A stretch of DNA of 64,000 nt. It comes from Acanthornis magna. Taxonomy: Eukaryota; Chordata; Aves; Passeriformes; Acanthizidae. A model generated the notes under the pieces. It was not told the DNA's origin and did no database searches. It worked only from the letters and a program-made list of their open reading frames with translations. The stretch is from the NCBI GenBank assembly GCA_036785705.1, contig JAWUZG010000173.1, forward strand, positions 3,085,001 to 3,149,000, in the 5' to 3' direction. Below are positions 14,384-26,440 of the stretch, one piece after another. Made by a program: the position numbers and the translations under genes. Position 1 is the first letter of the stretch. Every line of letters starts with the position of its first letter.

Positions 14384-14487
14384 TGTGCAACCTGATCTAG
14401 GGGGAGGTGTCCCTTTCCATGGTGTGGGGCTGAAACGAGATGTTCTTTAAGGTTCCATCCAACCAAACCCATTCTAGGTTTCTGTAT
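14384..14487 (+). mobile_element. CR1 LINE 3' fragment
   Basis: The text GCAACCTGATCTAGGGGGAGG, read in parts, followed by TGTCCCTTTCCATGG, GAGATGTTCTTTAAGG and a tail CCATTCTAGGTTTCTG, matches the last 100 bp of a CR1 element in plus orientation, diverged. The minus-strand frame at 14359-14559 is its antisense shadow. Confidence 0.7.
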
Positions 14488-16759
14488 CACTCTTGGCTGG
14501 ACTGTGATCTGTCTTGTGATTTCCAACTTTCGTTCATAATGTTTAGCAGACTGTGTCAATCACAGGTATCAAAATTATCAAAACTGGCCAACATTATCAC
14601 CTGGAATTACTTTATACTCTCCAGAGTAGCCTTCAGGTCAAAATAATAGTGATAATACTAAAGTAAATTAATAAAAACTAGCCAAATCAAAGTTATGTAT
14701 AATACAACCAGAAATTTCATTGCGTGCTTCAATCAAAATATGCAAAAGTAACAAAACTTGAAACATTGCAAGACTCCTGTGCCACATTTGACCCTGGACA
14801 GCCCCTCCAGCTTTGATTTAGGGATGAGAGAGATGAAAACTTGCCTCTCAGAAACTGTAGCTTATAAGACACATATCTTAGCAGAATTATAAAATAACTA
14901 GAAGGCATATCTGAACTCAAAATTCTGATTTTTTGCCTTCTTGATAACATGTCAGTTGCAGTAATTCTTGAATATGCTCTGAAAGCAGGCTGAGTGTATG
15001 TGTAGAGAAGAATGTATTTCAAATATCAATTCTTTAACAGATTTAAAACACTAATATGGACTGACTTACAACATTTTTGAGAGTATTCTCTCTCTGGGTA
15101 GAATTGGGCCAATCAATCTGATGTGCAATTTTGCATTTTGTCTGATTGCCTTAGGGTTGTAAATATTTATTTTTCTGTTTGTTTGACTGGAATATCTTAT
15201 AGCTGAAGATTTTCCTCTTAGGGCAATTTTGACTTTTAAGAGCAGGAATCCTTGACTTTGTCAATGTCTATTAAAGAATAGATCATCATGATCCTTCTCC
15301 TGTAAGGGAAAGAATCTGTTGTAAAATAATGTGACAGCCACAGCACCATAAATTCAAACCTTATTATTGAAATATAAGAAATGAATTAGTTTAAATTGGC
15401 AGTGTGTCTCTCTTAAGTTACATTTTCTTTCTCATATCTTTGAGTGGTTTAGGACCATCTATTCCTTTCATAGGGGTGGTGGTTTTTCATCTGTTTTTGG
15501 GTTTTTTTAACTTCAGCTATGTGCATGGCTGGGGAAATCAACTTTTAAGGTCGAACAGTCAGAAGGTGCAAGTTGCTTCCAACCAAATGTTCCCAGTAAA
15601 TATTGGTAGTATCAAAATATTATTATGTGCTTCAGAATGTAAAAAGAGAGTGAGAAGAACAAGAGATATATTTTTAATACTTTACATATGGAATATAAGT
15701 TTTTTTCAACAAGTTCTACCTAGTATGCATGGGGAAAGAGATATACTTTGTGTCTATCACTCCAGAATACTTCAAAAACTCAGTGAGATAGGAGGGAGAT
15801 ACCATCTTCACTTCACACCAGTGAAAAGCAAGAACGACATCCAGAAATACTTAGAACCTTGAACTGATACTTACATAAATTAAATGTGCTTCTGAGCAAG
15901 CCTGAAATCCTGAAAACCTGTACTCTGGCACAACCTCAACAAGAGGAGCGTGAAGAACTTCTCATCCATCAGATTTATCTAGATATGCCTGTCCTTGTGA
16001 CTAAGAAAACCTTCTGCTGGAAGGGAGACATAGTTTTGCATCTTTTCAGCCTGTGGAGAAAACTGCTCATTTCCTAGGAGAGTGCTCTGTGGAGTCTGCA
16101 TGGGAGGGAGTTGCCTTCATCTTCATCACTTGAGCCTTTATAAAGGAAGAAGTTTGAAACACAGTGAGTGCTTTCAAAGAAAAAAAAAAAAAACTAACTT
16201 CTGGTGAAGGTTGTAAAACATGAAGACAGGAAACTATTCCTGATTCCTGTGTGAGTAAGATGTGAATCTAGCATCTAACATCTCTGGGACATTTAAAGCT
16301 TCAGTTAGAGTGGCCCTTAGCAACTTGGCTGTATTTAAAGAAGTCTGCACAAAACTGCAGAACCATTTAGGATTTACAGTGTCTCAAGCTAGTCATTTCT
16401 ATTTTCATTTCATTTCCATATGTGCTCGGAACAGAGCATCTTGTAACAAGTCACTTCTCAGAGAGCAATTTCCAAATCTCCTTAATTTATACAGAGGGTC
16501 TGGTCCAAAAAACACTTGTACATTTAATTGACTTCATGTGAGTAACATGGCAGTACAAAAGTCGAGTATAATTAAGAAAAACTGAAGACATGAATAATTA
16601 CAAACTTGATCTTGTGAATTACAATATTAACTCATCTTTGAAATTTTATTTCCACATTCTGCTTTATAATGGCAAAGCATAAATAACCAGACAGAAGAGA
16701 ACTCACAGATCACTCTGCTAAAAGTTGTTGACTAGATAAATGAAATTATTTTTTTCTTT
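14488..16759. other. AT-rich noncoding stretch
   Basis: No gene is recognised. A 152-codon open frame at 15404-15862 begins with a hydrophobic stretch but shows no domain, and nothing in its flanks supports an exon. Other frames are shorter. A poly-A tract lies near 16180-16192. Confidence 0.4.
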
Positions 16760-17340
16760 CTAGAAACTCCAGCTGGTGTTATCTTGGCCTTCAGTATCCA
16801 CTAATTAAATGGAAAAACGTTTGAGATAAAAAGTTAATTTACTAATTAAATGACAAGTATGCTTTATAAATTGTTTCTTTGGCTTATTGTGCATTTAGAG
16901 AATTAATTAACAATACAATCAGGCTGCAGTTGTGAGATGCCAATATGGATGTGATTTGAAGATACTTTCACTTCTGTTTTCTATCTCAGTTTTTACGACA
17001 GCTGCACCGTAATGAAGACGCTTGACTCTTTTAATTTGTCTCTGTAAAATTAAAATGAGTTTGTGGTTTCTTGCTCACTGGGACTGCAGACAAAATGGTA
17101 CATTTAACAGCACACTTCTGATCAGTCGACACAGGCGTGATGCTGTATTAGCAAGCTGCCATTGTTCTCTGTAAATGGGGGCTAAAAAACCTGGCTTGGC
17201 ATCAGGCTGTGTTGTTCTGGTAAAGTATTTTCAGTGGAGCATGACAATGAAAGTACAAATAGAATTTAACTGATATCTTCATTTAAAATTCATATTAAAT
17301 AATTGGCATTTGTAAACAACACTACCAAGTGACAGCCTTA
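16760..17340. promoter_or_regulatory. candidate conserved noncoding element with homeodomain-type sites
   Basis: A complex, repeat-free stretch contains several TAATTA or TTAATTA homeodomain-type cores (for example near 16801, 16841 and 16903). They are followed by non-degenerate text around CGACAGCTGCACCGTAATGA and CAGTCGACACAGGCGTGATG. The text looks unlike the simple AT-rich background. Calling it regulatory is inference from texture and motif content only; no alignment was possible. Confidence 0.3.
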
Positions 17341-17755
17341 TTTTAAATCTGTATCAATAGGTCTCCTAGATTTGACTAAACTAGCTAAAAAGTTAGTTTA
17401 GGAACTGCCAAAATATAATGGATACAGGGTAGGAACTCATGGACTAACAGCGAAATGATTATTCACCTTTCTCAGTATGTCAGGCAAAATTGCTATTGGG
17501 TAAAAATAATCCTTGTTGATAAGTTTGATTTTTGAATCTCAGATACATGTAAAGATTACGTGTCTGGACCAGCCTGACTGATCTTGGGCTTCGCCCCTTT
17601 GAATGTGGGGGATTTGTTTGGTTTGGTTTGGTTTTGTTTCCTGGTTGAGATTAAATACAAATATTAACTCAAGGTCAAATCTAAAGTCAATCAGAATTTA
17701 CTACCTGCTGCAACTCCACCAGTAGTCGGGAGAATTTCCAAAGGGGAAAAAAAGG

Positions 17756-18136
17756 GAGAGGAGAGGAGAGGAGAGGAGAGGAGAGGAGAGGAGAGGAGAG
17801 GAGAGGAGAGGAGAGGAGAGGAGAGGAGAGGAGAGGAGAGGAGAGGAGAGGAGAGGAGAGGAGAGGAGAGGAGAGGAGAGGAGAGGAGAGGAGAGGAGAG
17901 GAAAGGAAAGGAAAGGAAAGGAAAGGAAAGGAAAGGAAAGGAAAGGAAAGGAAAGGAAAGGAAAGGAAAGGAAAGGAAAGGAAAGGAAAGGAAAGAGAAA
18001 AGAAAAGAAAAGAAAAGAAAAGAAAAGAAAAGAAAAGAAAAGAAAAGAAAAGAAAAGAAAAGAAAAGAAAAGAAAAGAAAAGAAAAGAAAAGAAAAGAAA
18101 AGAAAAGAAAAGAAAAGAAAAGAAAAAAGAGAAAAG
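17756..18136. repeat. compound purine pentanucleotide satellite
   Basis: About 380 bp of nearly pure purine on the plus strand falls in three blocks: about 29 units of GGAGA (17756-17900), about 19 units of GGAAA (17901-17995), and about 26 units of GAAAA (17996-18127). Each block differs from the next by one G/A exchange per unit. The two long minus-strand open frames over it (17691-18194 and 17701-18141, Ser/Leu/Phe repeats) exist only because a 5-bp repeat without stops stays open in several frames. Confidence 0.97.
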
Positions 18137-19084
18137 ACCACCTGGATCTAATCATCTCTTGAGCCACTGAGTAAACAAGCTGGTTTCTCTCCATCAGCAG
18201 CTGTAAATTTTTCTTTGATTGCCACTTTATATATTCACAACTAATGTTAGTCCATCACACATTTTTATGTTGATATTTTTATAGCTTCTCTCTCATTAAC
18301 CAGTTACTTTCACATTTTAGCAAAATTTAGTGTATGGCTATGGATGTGTGTGTAATCCCACTCCAAAGAAAGAAAACTGATTATTTTGCATTCAATTTAC
18401 TTTGATTTTTCTGTCTAGTCTGTTGGTGCCTACAGAAGAAAACAGTAATAAATCATTTATAAAATCAGCCCAATCCCTTCTACAGGGAAATACAGTGAGG
18501 CAGACTGTCTCATAAATTGTTTAGAATAATGCAGCTCTCAAGTGATTTAGCCTGATTTGTTTGTTTTTAAAAAAAATAGAAAACCCACAAAACCTACAGA
18601 TGGTGATTCCCATCTTTTATAAAAGGGGTGACAAAAGTGCTCACTTAAGGCAAAAACAATGAGCCAAAGTACCTTTTAATGTTCTTGCAGACAATGTAGA
18701 CAACATCCCATTAGCAAACAGACCATGGGTCAGAGAAATTAGGAGGAACAACGTATCATGAAATGGAAGTAATGGGAATGAATTTTCTGGGTTTTTTTGC
18801 AGAGATTTCACATGGGTCATACGGTTGGAGCTTTCACTTAATAACGGGAGGGCCAGGAGGAGGGGAAAGGAGAATACTCTCCTCAAATCGACCCAGAATC
18901 ACAAATCTTTTGTCTGTCTTGTTGTGTGGATTGGTGACAGTGACAAAATGGCATTGTGTGCTGGCAGCTCGATTTCTGGCATTTACTGGGCTGTATGAAA
19001 GATCACATCCCCAAACACTTCTGTCATATTCTCTTCCAGATTGTGGTATATTAAACTGAGGAAATAAGCCTGTTTTTCTGGGGA
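18137..19084. other. noncoding stretch, nothing recognised
   Basis: No gene or repeat family is recognised. Open frames on both strands at 18641-19088 overlap each other and carry no domain. Confidence 0.4.
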
Positions 19085-19320
19085 TCATAGATTCATCAAA
19101 ATTAAAGATGGAAAAGACCTGTTAGTGTAAATCACTTACATTATCCCTCATCCAATGCAAGATTACTCCCTGTGGTATATTTTCCAGTACTTTTTTCAGT
19201 CCACTTTGAAATGACTCATGCAACAGTTTCCACTGTTTCTCTCTAGAGATCAGTCTCCATGCTAATAGATCTCACCACCCTTGGTTTCAGCCTAGATTTT
19301 CCATTACTCATTTGGAGATT
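19085..19320 (-). mobile_element. old CR1-like LINE relic
   Basis: The plus strand begins ATCATAGATTCATC and continues with AAAAGACCTGTTAGTG, a decayed reverse-complement CR1 tail. Text around TCCACTTTGAAATGACTCA and CAGTTTCCACTGTTTCTC is reminiscent of older amniote CR1 families. Divergence is high, so family and ends are uncertain. Confidence 0.45.
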
Positions 19321-19600
19321 TTTTTCCCCCTGGCCATCTGGTAAGGCAGTCCAAGGTGCCTCTCTTAACCCAAACACGAAGCCCTTGGCGACAAGGACTA
19401 TCAGGAAGGTGGAAGGCAGACACAGACTGGGAACGACTTAAGCAAGTTTTCTAGATTTTTACTATCCCTTACCAACTGAGTTGTCGTTTTGATGCAGAGT
19501 TATATTCAAGCCTGACTCCTGGCCTGATGATCTCTAAGGATCTTCTTACAATGGCAGACAGTAATGGGAAAGGGGGAACAGAATGGCTTTATACTAAATA
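19321..19600. other. short noncoding gap
   Basis: Nothing is recognised here apart from a possible extension of the CR1 copy that follows. Confidence 0.4.
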
Positions 19601-19842
19601 AGGGTGGGGTTAAATGAGGTATTAGGAAGAAATTCTGTACTGAGGAGGTGAGGCCCTGGCACAGGTGCCCAGAGAAGCTGTGGCTGCCCCATCCTTGGAA
19701 ATGTTCAAGGCCAGGTTGGACAGGGCTTGGAGACACCTGGGATAGTGGAAAGTGTCCCTGCCCATGGCAGGGGGTGAGATGAGGTATTTTTTCAGGTCAC
19801 TTCCAACTCAAACCGTTCTATGATTCTATGATTCTATGATCT
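19601..19842 (+). mobile_element. CR1 LINE 3' end, relatively fresh
   Basis: The text GAGGCCCTGGCACAGGTGCC, AGAAGCTGTGGCTGCCCCAT, CAAGGCCAGGTTGGACAGGG and TCCCTGCCCATGGCAGGGG is followed by an intact tail of three ATTCTATG-type units near 19815-19840. The intact tail makes this one of the youngest-looking CR1 copies here. The minus-strand frame at 19506-19736 is its shadow. Confidence 0.92.
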
Positions 19843-20779
19843 AAAGACCTAATAGAAAATGGAAGTATTTTCTAATTAATATATAAACAGATATATCTTC
19901 TAGAGGGTTTTGGTATGTATCGTAGGAGATTTTGGCCACTTCTGTGCCTGAACACAGTTAAACTCTGTACCAGTTGAAGGGGGTCACTGCAGTAATGGAG
20001 CAGAGCAATGCAGGTCTTTCTTCATAACCTAACTTCATCTTTACATCCTACAGATCAAGACCTACATCTGTGTCTAATAAACTCCAAAGTAACTTTCATT
20101 TTTGCCTTGAGCTTTTCTCCAGCACAGTGGATGGAGCTCAGCCTGGCCTTGGATTATTTCTCAGCTGTATGGGTCTGTGCACAAATTGGCTGTCTAAGCT
20201 TCTGTTACAGAGAATAAAATTATGGCCACAGGTTAAAACAGCAGCTTAGACAGAAATTGGCTGTATGTAGACTATACATAGACATATGTTCACTCTACAT
20301 GGTATGCAGCCTCTTAAAGCTAGGGAAAGCTGTATCCTCGTACATGCACCTCTGGTTTGGGCTGAGCTCTGCACTCCAACAGATCCATCAAGATGTGAAG
20401 ATGGGCTCCTAAAGAGGAGACTACAGCTGCAGCTTCAGAGCAGTGACCTGCGCTGACACCCCCTGTGCTGCTGCTTCACCTTGCAGCACCTCTAAGGCCA
20501 GAGAGCAGCTGCAGAGGTGCTTTTCTCCATCTTTTCCAAGATCTGGACTCACCTGTTGTTAATGTTTTATGAAATATTGGCATAAAAACGATGCAGGGTC
20601 ATAGGCATCCTGTGGTGACAGAGGGAAAAAGGAGGGTTTTAACTTTATCCAGTCCACAGAAACTCCATTTATCCATTTGGCAAACTTGTGTAAGCTCACA
20701 AGTCCTTCATTAAAACCTTTACTGATAATTTACTGACATTATGATGTAATTTATGTTGTTTGGGAGGCTGAGATAAAAA
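19843..20779. other. noncoding stretch, nothing recognised
   Basis: No gene or repeat is recognised. The frame at 20008-20217 has no domain. Confidence 0.4.
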
Positions 20780-20966
20780 CAAAGAGCACAAAAAACCCCA
20801 AGAAAACTCCCAAAAACCAAGAAAACCACCCAAAACCAACCAACCAAACAAAACACAAAAAAAACCCACCAAAAAAAAAACAACAAAAAAAAAAACCCCA
20901 AAAAACCAAAACCCAAAACCCAAAAAAACCCAAATCAAACCAAACCAAAAAGAAAAAATAAAAACC
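20780..20966. repeat. A/C-rich low-complexity tract
   Basis: Irregular runs of A (3-11) alternate with runs of C (2-4). The minus strand therefore reads as T runs with GG, GGG and GGGG. This produces the spurious Phe/Gly/Trp-rich minus-strand frames at 20696-21076, 20719-20916 and 20751-20969. There is no coding content. Confidence 0.9.
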
Positions 20967-23900
20967 CAAACCACAAAAATCCCAGACAAAGTAAACTCAA
21001 ATGGAAAAACATGCTTTAATGTACTATTGGAATGCAGGGATAAATTGACTTTTGCAAGCCAGGGAGTCTGTAACACTGTCAGTAATTAAATTAGCTGTTC
21101 CAGATTCAAGGCCAGTATCCAAACTACATCTGTCTTCTTCGTCTTAGCAGAACTTCTTTTTTCTTTTGCTTGTTTCCTATTTCAATTCACACTCATTTTT
21201 GAAAATTAGTTCCACTGGTTTTTGTATATACTTAGGGGAAAAACTTCTTTCATGAAGACACAACCTGAACTAAAATTTTCTCCAGGAATACATGTATAGA
21301 GGGTGCCTTTGGTTGCCTAAAGTTTGAAAATTGTCTCTCTTTTACAGAAATTGGTGGAGAGGGGATAAGTTCATTGTGAAAAATCAACAACCTTTTCCTT
21401 GCTTGACAATTAAACAAGAACCCAAAATATTTAACAAAATATTTTGAGATGCTCAGGAGTTCTAAATTCATTAAAGAAAAGATAATCAAACACAAACAGT
21501 TCCAGCTTGGATTGCCCATGGGAATCATTAGATACAAGTTACTAGGGAGCAGAGAGAGGAAATAGGAAATTCATGTCTGTCTTACAGCCTGAACAGTGAT
21601 CAATCAGCAATAAAATATGCCATAAATTGTCCTGTATTGATTTAAATTTTTCCTGAAAGAATAAGTGTAAAAAAATTCAGGCGAACAAGAGCTGTAAAAA
21701 GCACTGGGAAAAATGCTTTTTATGTTGGCATTTTCTGTCACATTTTAATTCCCTTTTAGTGGGATTGTGTGTTGGAGACTTACAGCATTTCACATATCCA
21801 GGAAGACAGGAGCAGAGGAATCATTTCACAGTCTTCACCTTCCTGGAGGAGGATTTACTGGACACAGTTTGCAACTGCGGCTTGCATGCAGTTCCCAAAG
21901 ACTTGGATGATTACACCTAAAGCCAATGAAAGCATTTCACGGTTCCTAATTTCAGATGGTAAATTTGAGTTTCTGTTAAGCCAGATTTGAAAGGTAAAGG
22001 CGTTTTATCTGTCTAGAACACCCTGAGACACTACATTTCATTATATAATGTAAAAACACTTTTTCAGTGCTCAGTGGATTTTTCCCCCCCATTGTTTTAT
22101 TAGCTGCTCTTTGTTTTATTCCTACATCTATTTCCTGTTACGTAGTTGCACTACAAAACTACATTGCCACACTTATTTTTCACCATTAGGCACTTACCCT
22201 ATATATGCATACTCGGAGTTTAATTAGTTTTAACACACTTTACTTCACCCAGATTCTCTGAAGCTACGAGAAAAACTGGAGGAAAAATTGCTATGTCATT
22301 GAAGTCAATAGTTGCTTTGACAATGCCTATTCTGGAATTCTGCATCATTTATTTATACTGCTTGCACACTCAGAGAGCTTTTTTTTTGGCCATGCCACCT
22401 AATATTTGAGACACAATTTATGGGAATTAATACTTAAAGGTCAGTTCTAATGGGTTATATGGGTAAGACACAGACATGCTTTTCATTTATCTCCATACAC
22501 TCCAACAGTTCTAAAATTATTTCCTGAGAGAACCATTCATGTCTTCATGACACACCAAAAGGCAAGCAACAAAACCTCTAAGCTTCATGCTATGTACCAC
22601 TCTCTTTTCATCTGCAATAGAACTTCATACTGTCAAATATTTTGAGAAAAATCATACAAAAATAGAATTATGTGTAAAAACCATGATGGTGAGTCCTATC
22701 CAGGACACAGCCTAGATACAAAGAACAATGCTCTATAAATGACTTCAGCTAAACTTTATCATTTGACTTCAAGATCAGAGAAAGAACCCTTGCCTTCTTT
22801 TTTAACAGCATCACCTTAATTTTTGCTGATTGGTAAAAACATGTAAAGAAAACAACACCAGATGCTGTCTTCAACTATTTAAAAATAATAAAACCATTAC
22901 TATATAAAATTAAGGAATCATTACAAGAACTTATGAATGTACTTAAAATTTATCACACTTTAAATTAGCCACCTTAGAGATATATGCTTGCTTTAAGTTA
23001 GTCATTTAGTCTTTCTGTTCAGCAGAAAACCTTCAGAGGGTGACTCATCTAAGACATCTATCTTTAGATGCGATGAGTCGTTTTATGGCAGGGCTGGTCT
23101 CTCTGTAGCTACCAATGAGGTAGTCTAGTCAACTAATTTCTTAGGCTGAGTTCTTAGCTTTTAGATGATTAAAGAGAAGTGATCTTAAATAATCTATCTT
23201 TAAAAAAATCGCATGCTGTAAAATCTAAAGCAGGTTGATAGTGGTTGAGAGAGGAATTAATCTTTCTAAATATAGGAGCCATATCTGTGTTACATTTTAT
23301 ATATCCTATGGCATCCTGAAAATCTGCCTGGGACAGTTAGATATGACCTGGGACCAGCAGGGACTCTTGCCCTTCTTTAGAGTTTCCTGGATGCCAGGTG
23401 GCTGGATGATGGACTGGATTTTTGGCATGGGTAACTAGATAATTCCATCAAACACCTCTGAAAGAACTTTTCCCATTCCTTTTACTCCAGTTATTTGAAT
23501 AGTGGGTTTTTTTTTCACCTGTTGTAGGGGTTAACTGAAGTCCTGCAACAAAATGCCCTCCTGAAATTTAGCTTGAGTCATTCACAAGGAGTCCTCTCAG
23601 ATTAGATAGGGATCAATATGTTAGATGTGACTAGCTGGAGAAAAGATTTCCTAAGTCACCCATCCTTTCATCTCCTGCTCTCATTTCCATTTCTGGAGCA
23701 CAGCTTCTCCTGCATGTCCCTCGCTGTGGAATGGAGAGTTGTAGGGAGGGCATCTGAAGACTCCTGTTGCTCAGCCTCTTATCCTGAAGAGAAGCTGACT
23801 TCATTCCCAGGAAACTGAATCACACATGACCTCTTCACAAAGGACCACATGGACATTTCGTGCTAATAGCAAAATGTGTAAGGAAGTAAAGGGAACACTG

Positions 23901-24239
23901 GGAATAGATAGGCAGATAAAATTCAGAAGCATTTGGAGTAAATCCCAAGTGGTATAAATGATATTTCTCTATAATATATTATTTCTTCTAGTTGGACAAA
24001 TTGTGCCTGTGAGCCTCAACAATCCTTTTTTCTCTTATGCTCTCTGGCACAACCTCAGATGTCACTGTCGCACCCAAACTACCATGACTTACACATGGAA
24101 TAAATAAGAGGGCAAGGAGTTTGCATCCCTGTGTAATATTTAAAGGCAGTGGGAGTATGCTTAATGCCCTTCGACCACTTATGAGGGAAATGGTGACACT
24201 GGTGTCACAAGTTTATCTAATTTCTGTTTTTGCAGAGGT
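20967..24239. other. AT-rich noncoding stretch
   Basis: No gene or repeat family is recognised in these 3.3 kb. Frames at 21250-21537, 21769-21990, 23235-23438 and 23618-23818 carry no domain. Confidence 0.4.
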
Positions 24240-24610
24240 AATGTCACGTAAATTGGGGGCACAGGCTATTCATTTTGCAGCCGTCTTTTGCCTGGTGTAT
24301 AATTATCATGGCTCATCTTTATTAAACACCAGCCTTATCTTTGTTTTGCTCTCTTTGTTGATAGATATAACCTCAATACTGTTGCCATGGCTACGGTAAC
24401 AGTAGCTGAGAAGATTTTGTTTGTTGTAAACAAACCGAGCTGTACAGGCGCGGATCCTAGTGGAGCGTTTCCAGCCCCCTGCCTTATATTATGCTGATTA
24501 ACACTGCCATCTCCCTCCTGCTACCTATTTCTTATTTTAATTAGCATTAATTTAAGCTGTATCAAGGAGTGTTTCCCCTTTTAGTGCCATTGCACCTCTT
24601 TTCTGACAGT
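24240..24610. promoter_or_regulatory. candidate enhancer with X-box-like and forkhead motifs
   Basis: A repeat-free, complex stretch carries GTTGCCATGGCTACGGTAAC at 24381-24400. This contains an RFX X-box-like arrangement: the half-site GTTGCC, an imperfect GGCTAC, and a perfect GGTAAC. A forkhead core TGTAAACAAA follows at 24426-24434, inside a 7-bp inverted repeat TTTGTTT/AAACAAA (24416-24434). TTAATTAGCATTAATTTAA-type homeodomain text follows near 24537-24556. The motifs are seen; enhancer function is inferred. Confidence 0.35.
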
Positions 24611-25933
24611 TTTTTTTTCCCTATAGCAACAGCCATAGGTTAGGACTGCAGCCCTGCTGAGAGCATCCTCACAGCAAAGCCCTGCTGGCACCAAAAATTA
24701 ATCTCAATGTACACACTAGCTTAATGGCAAAAGATTGCTTTAATTTACTTCCTACATTCTCACCTCCAGGGGCAACTGAACTTGTTCTTATGTAGGAGCC
24801 ACGGGGATCTGAAAATGTGTGACTAATTCTGAAACTTATTTAGCTTCAAGCCAATTCCTCAAAATCAAGGGCCAAATTCAGCCCCTTGCATAAGGAGATG
24901 CAATTCCTCGGTAGGAAACTCTACTGTAAATTCTTGCATCTCTGTTGATTTAACCCCTGATCTCCCACGTGCACAGAAATGACTGGAATGGCTTCAGGAA
25001 TAATCTAAACTTCCAACAGCACCAGTTCATGCTATTTTTACAGCAGACCTTTCCTCTAGCAGGCATTTTTTTCTAATATTTAGGCTTGCCTCCTGAGTTT
25101 TATAATAATTTTATTCACTATGTATGCCAACGTTAACAATGTCCAGTCTGTACTATATAATTTTACTATTATTATTTTCATCTTGAAGTGTTTAGGAGCT
25201 ATCCCTGAGGGAAATATGCCTCCCTGTTTCAAGGGACTACTGCTATGTTCTCTGTGAAGAGTTCAGTAGTTTCACTATGTACATATACGTATTATTGTTG
25301 TGTTTTTTAAAATGCTGTAAAACTTGAATTCCTTCATTTCTCCTAGATTAAATTCAGTGTAAACCACAATGGGTCCAGGGTTATAACAACATATAAACAG
25401 GGGAAGCGTTGCTGCCTGGAAGAGAGAGGGGCAAGCCAGGTGAGATGTCTCTCTACTGCAGAAGGATTGCAATTCAAAATTATTGGACACTACTTTAATG
25501 TGATGTTGTCTTATAATATTGTCTACAAAACCAGTGTTATGCCCTGATTTGTGTGGTTCTGTGATGCCTCTGTTAAGGCCTCTCCTGCTTCTCTGTCACC
25601 TTGCACCACCTGAAAGTGGTGCTCTCTGGAAGTCCTTGCTCAGCAATGCATGGATGAACAACAAGATGATCCTCTTCACTCCCTTTCTTCACAGCCTTCA
25701 CTGCCTTCCAGGATGGAGCAAATCTGCAGACTCTGTGTGAGGAATCAGGTTGTGCTGAGTGCAAGGTAGCCACTTGTACAGTACTGGATGAAAAGAGAGC
25801 ACTGCCAGTGCTGCTCTGTAATACTTTCAAAATGTAACACCAGGAAAGACAAATTTTTCTGGGAACACTGAAGTTAAGGGGGGAAGAAATATGTTTTTCC
25901 CTCCACTCAAAACATCAAGAGACATTATTCTTC
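24611..25933. other. noncoding stretch, nothing recognised
   Basis: No gene or known repeat is recognised. Frames at 25275-25490, 25519-25740 and 25573-25830 overlap on opposite strands and show no domain. Confidence 0.4.
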
Positions 25934-26010
25934 ATGGACTTGACAGTGCTGGATTAATGTCTGGACTCGATGACCTTAGAGGTCATTTCCAACCTTAATG
26001 ATTCTGTGAG
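25934..26010 (+). mobile_element. CR1 LINE 3' tail fragment
   Basis: CATGGACTTGACAGTGCTGG, GACTCGATGACCTTAGAGGT, TTCCAACCTTAATGATTCTG is the terminal 75 bp of a CR1 copy in plus orientation. Confidence 0.8.
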
Positions 26011-26273
26011 ATTTTCAGAATAATAATTGTACCATTATCTGCATTAAGGCAAATCTAACAGTGTTTTATTCTTAGGCATACTTAGTCCATTGTATGGAAA
26101 ATATAGGACCATAAAGTGAAGGGCCACAGTGTGTCTGGGAAGATAGAATCACCATCAGCATTCAGAGTTACAGCTAATTTCTCTTTATGAGTGGGTGAGT
26201 TCACCAGAGATGCTGGGATAGCATGAAGCAGTTGAGCAACGGTACCCTTGGGCTTTGTCACTGTCACCAACCA

Positions 26274-26440
26274 CAGAGGCTGTGGCTGCCCCATCCCTGA
26301 AAATGTTCAAGGCCAGGTTGGATGGGTTTTGAACCAACCTGGTCCAGTAAAAGGTGTTCCTGCCCATGGCAGGGGATTGGAGCAAGATGATCTCTAAGGT
26401 CCCTTTCAAATCAAGCCATTCTCTGATTCTGTGGCTCTGT
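26274..26440 (+). mobile_element. CR1 LINE 3' fragment
   Basis: AGGCTGTGGCTGCCCCATCC, CAAGGCCAGGTTGGATGGG, TTCCTGCCCATGGCAGGGG and a decayed tail CCATTCTCTGATTCTGTGG identify a plus-strand CR1 3' end. The minus-strand frame at 26185-26409 is its shadow. Confidence 0.88.

Noticed and set aside
15404..15862. 152-codon plus-strand open frame with hydrophobic start
   Set aside because: No recognisable domain, AT-rich composition-driven Phe/Ile content, no supporting signals; treated as chance.
17691..18194. Long minus-strand open frames of Ser/Leu/Phe repeats (167 and 146 codons)
   Set aside because: They lie on a pentanucleotide satellite whose unit has no stop in several frames; two frames are open over the same bases.
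20780..20966. Minus-strand G/T-rich text considered as interstitial telomere repeat
   Set aside because: The spacing is irregular and does not match the vertebrate TTAGGG unit.
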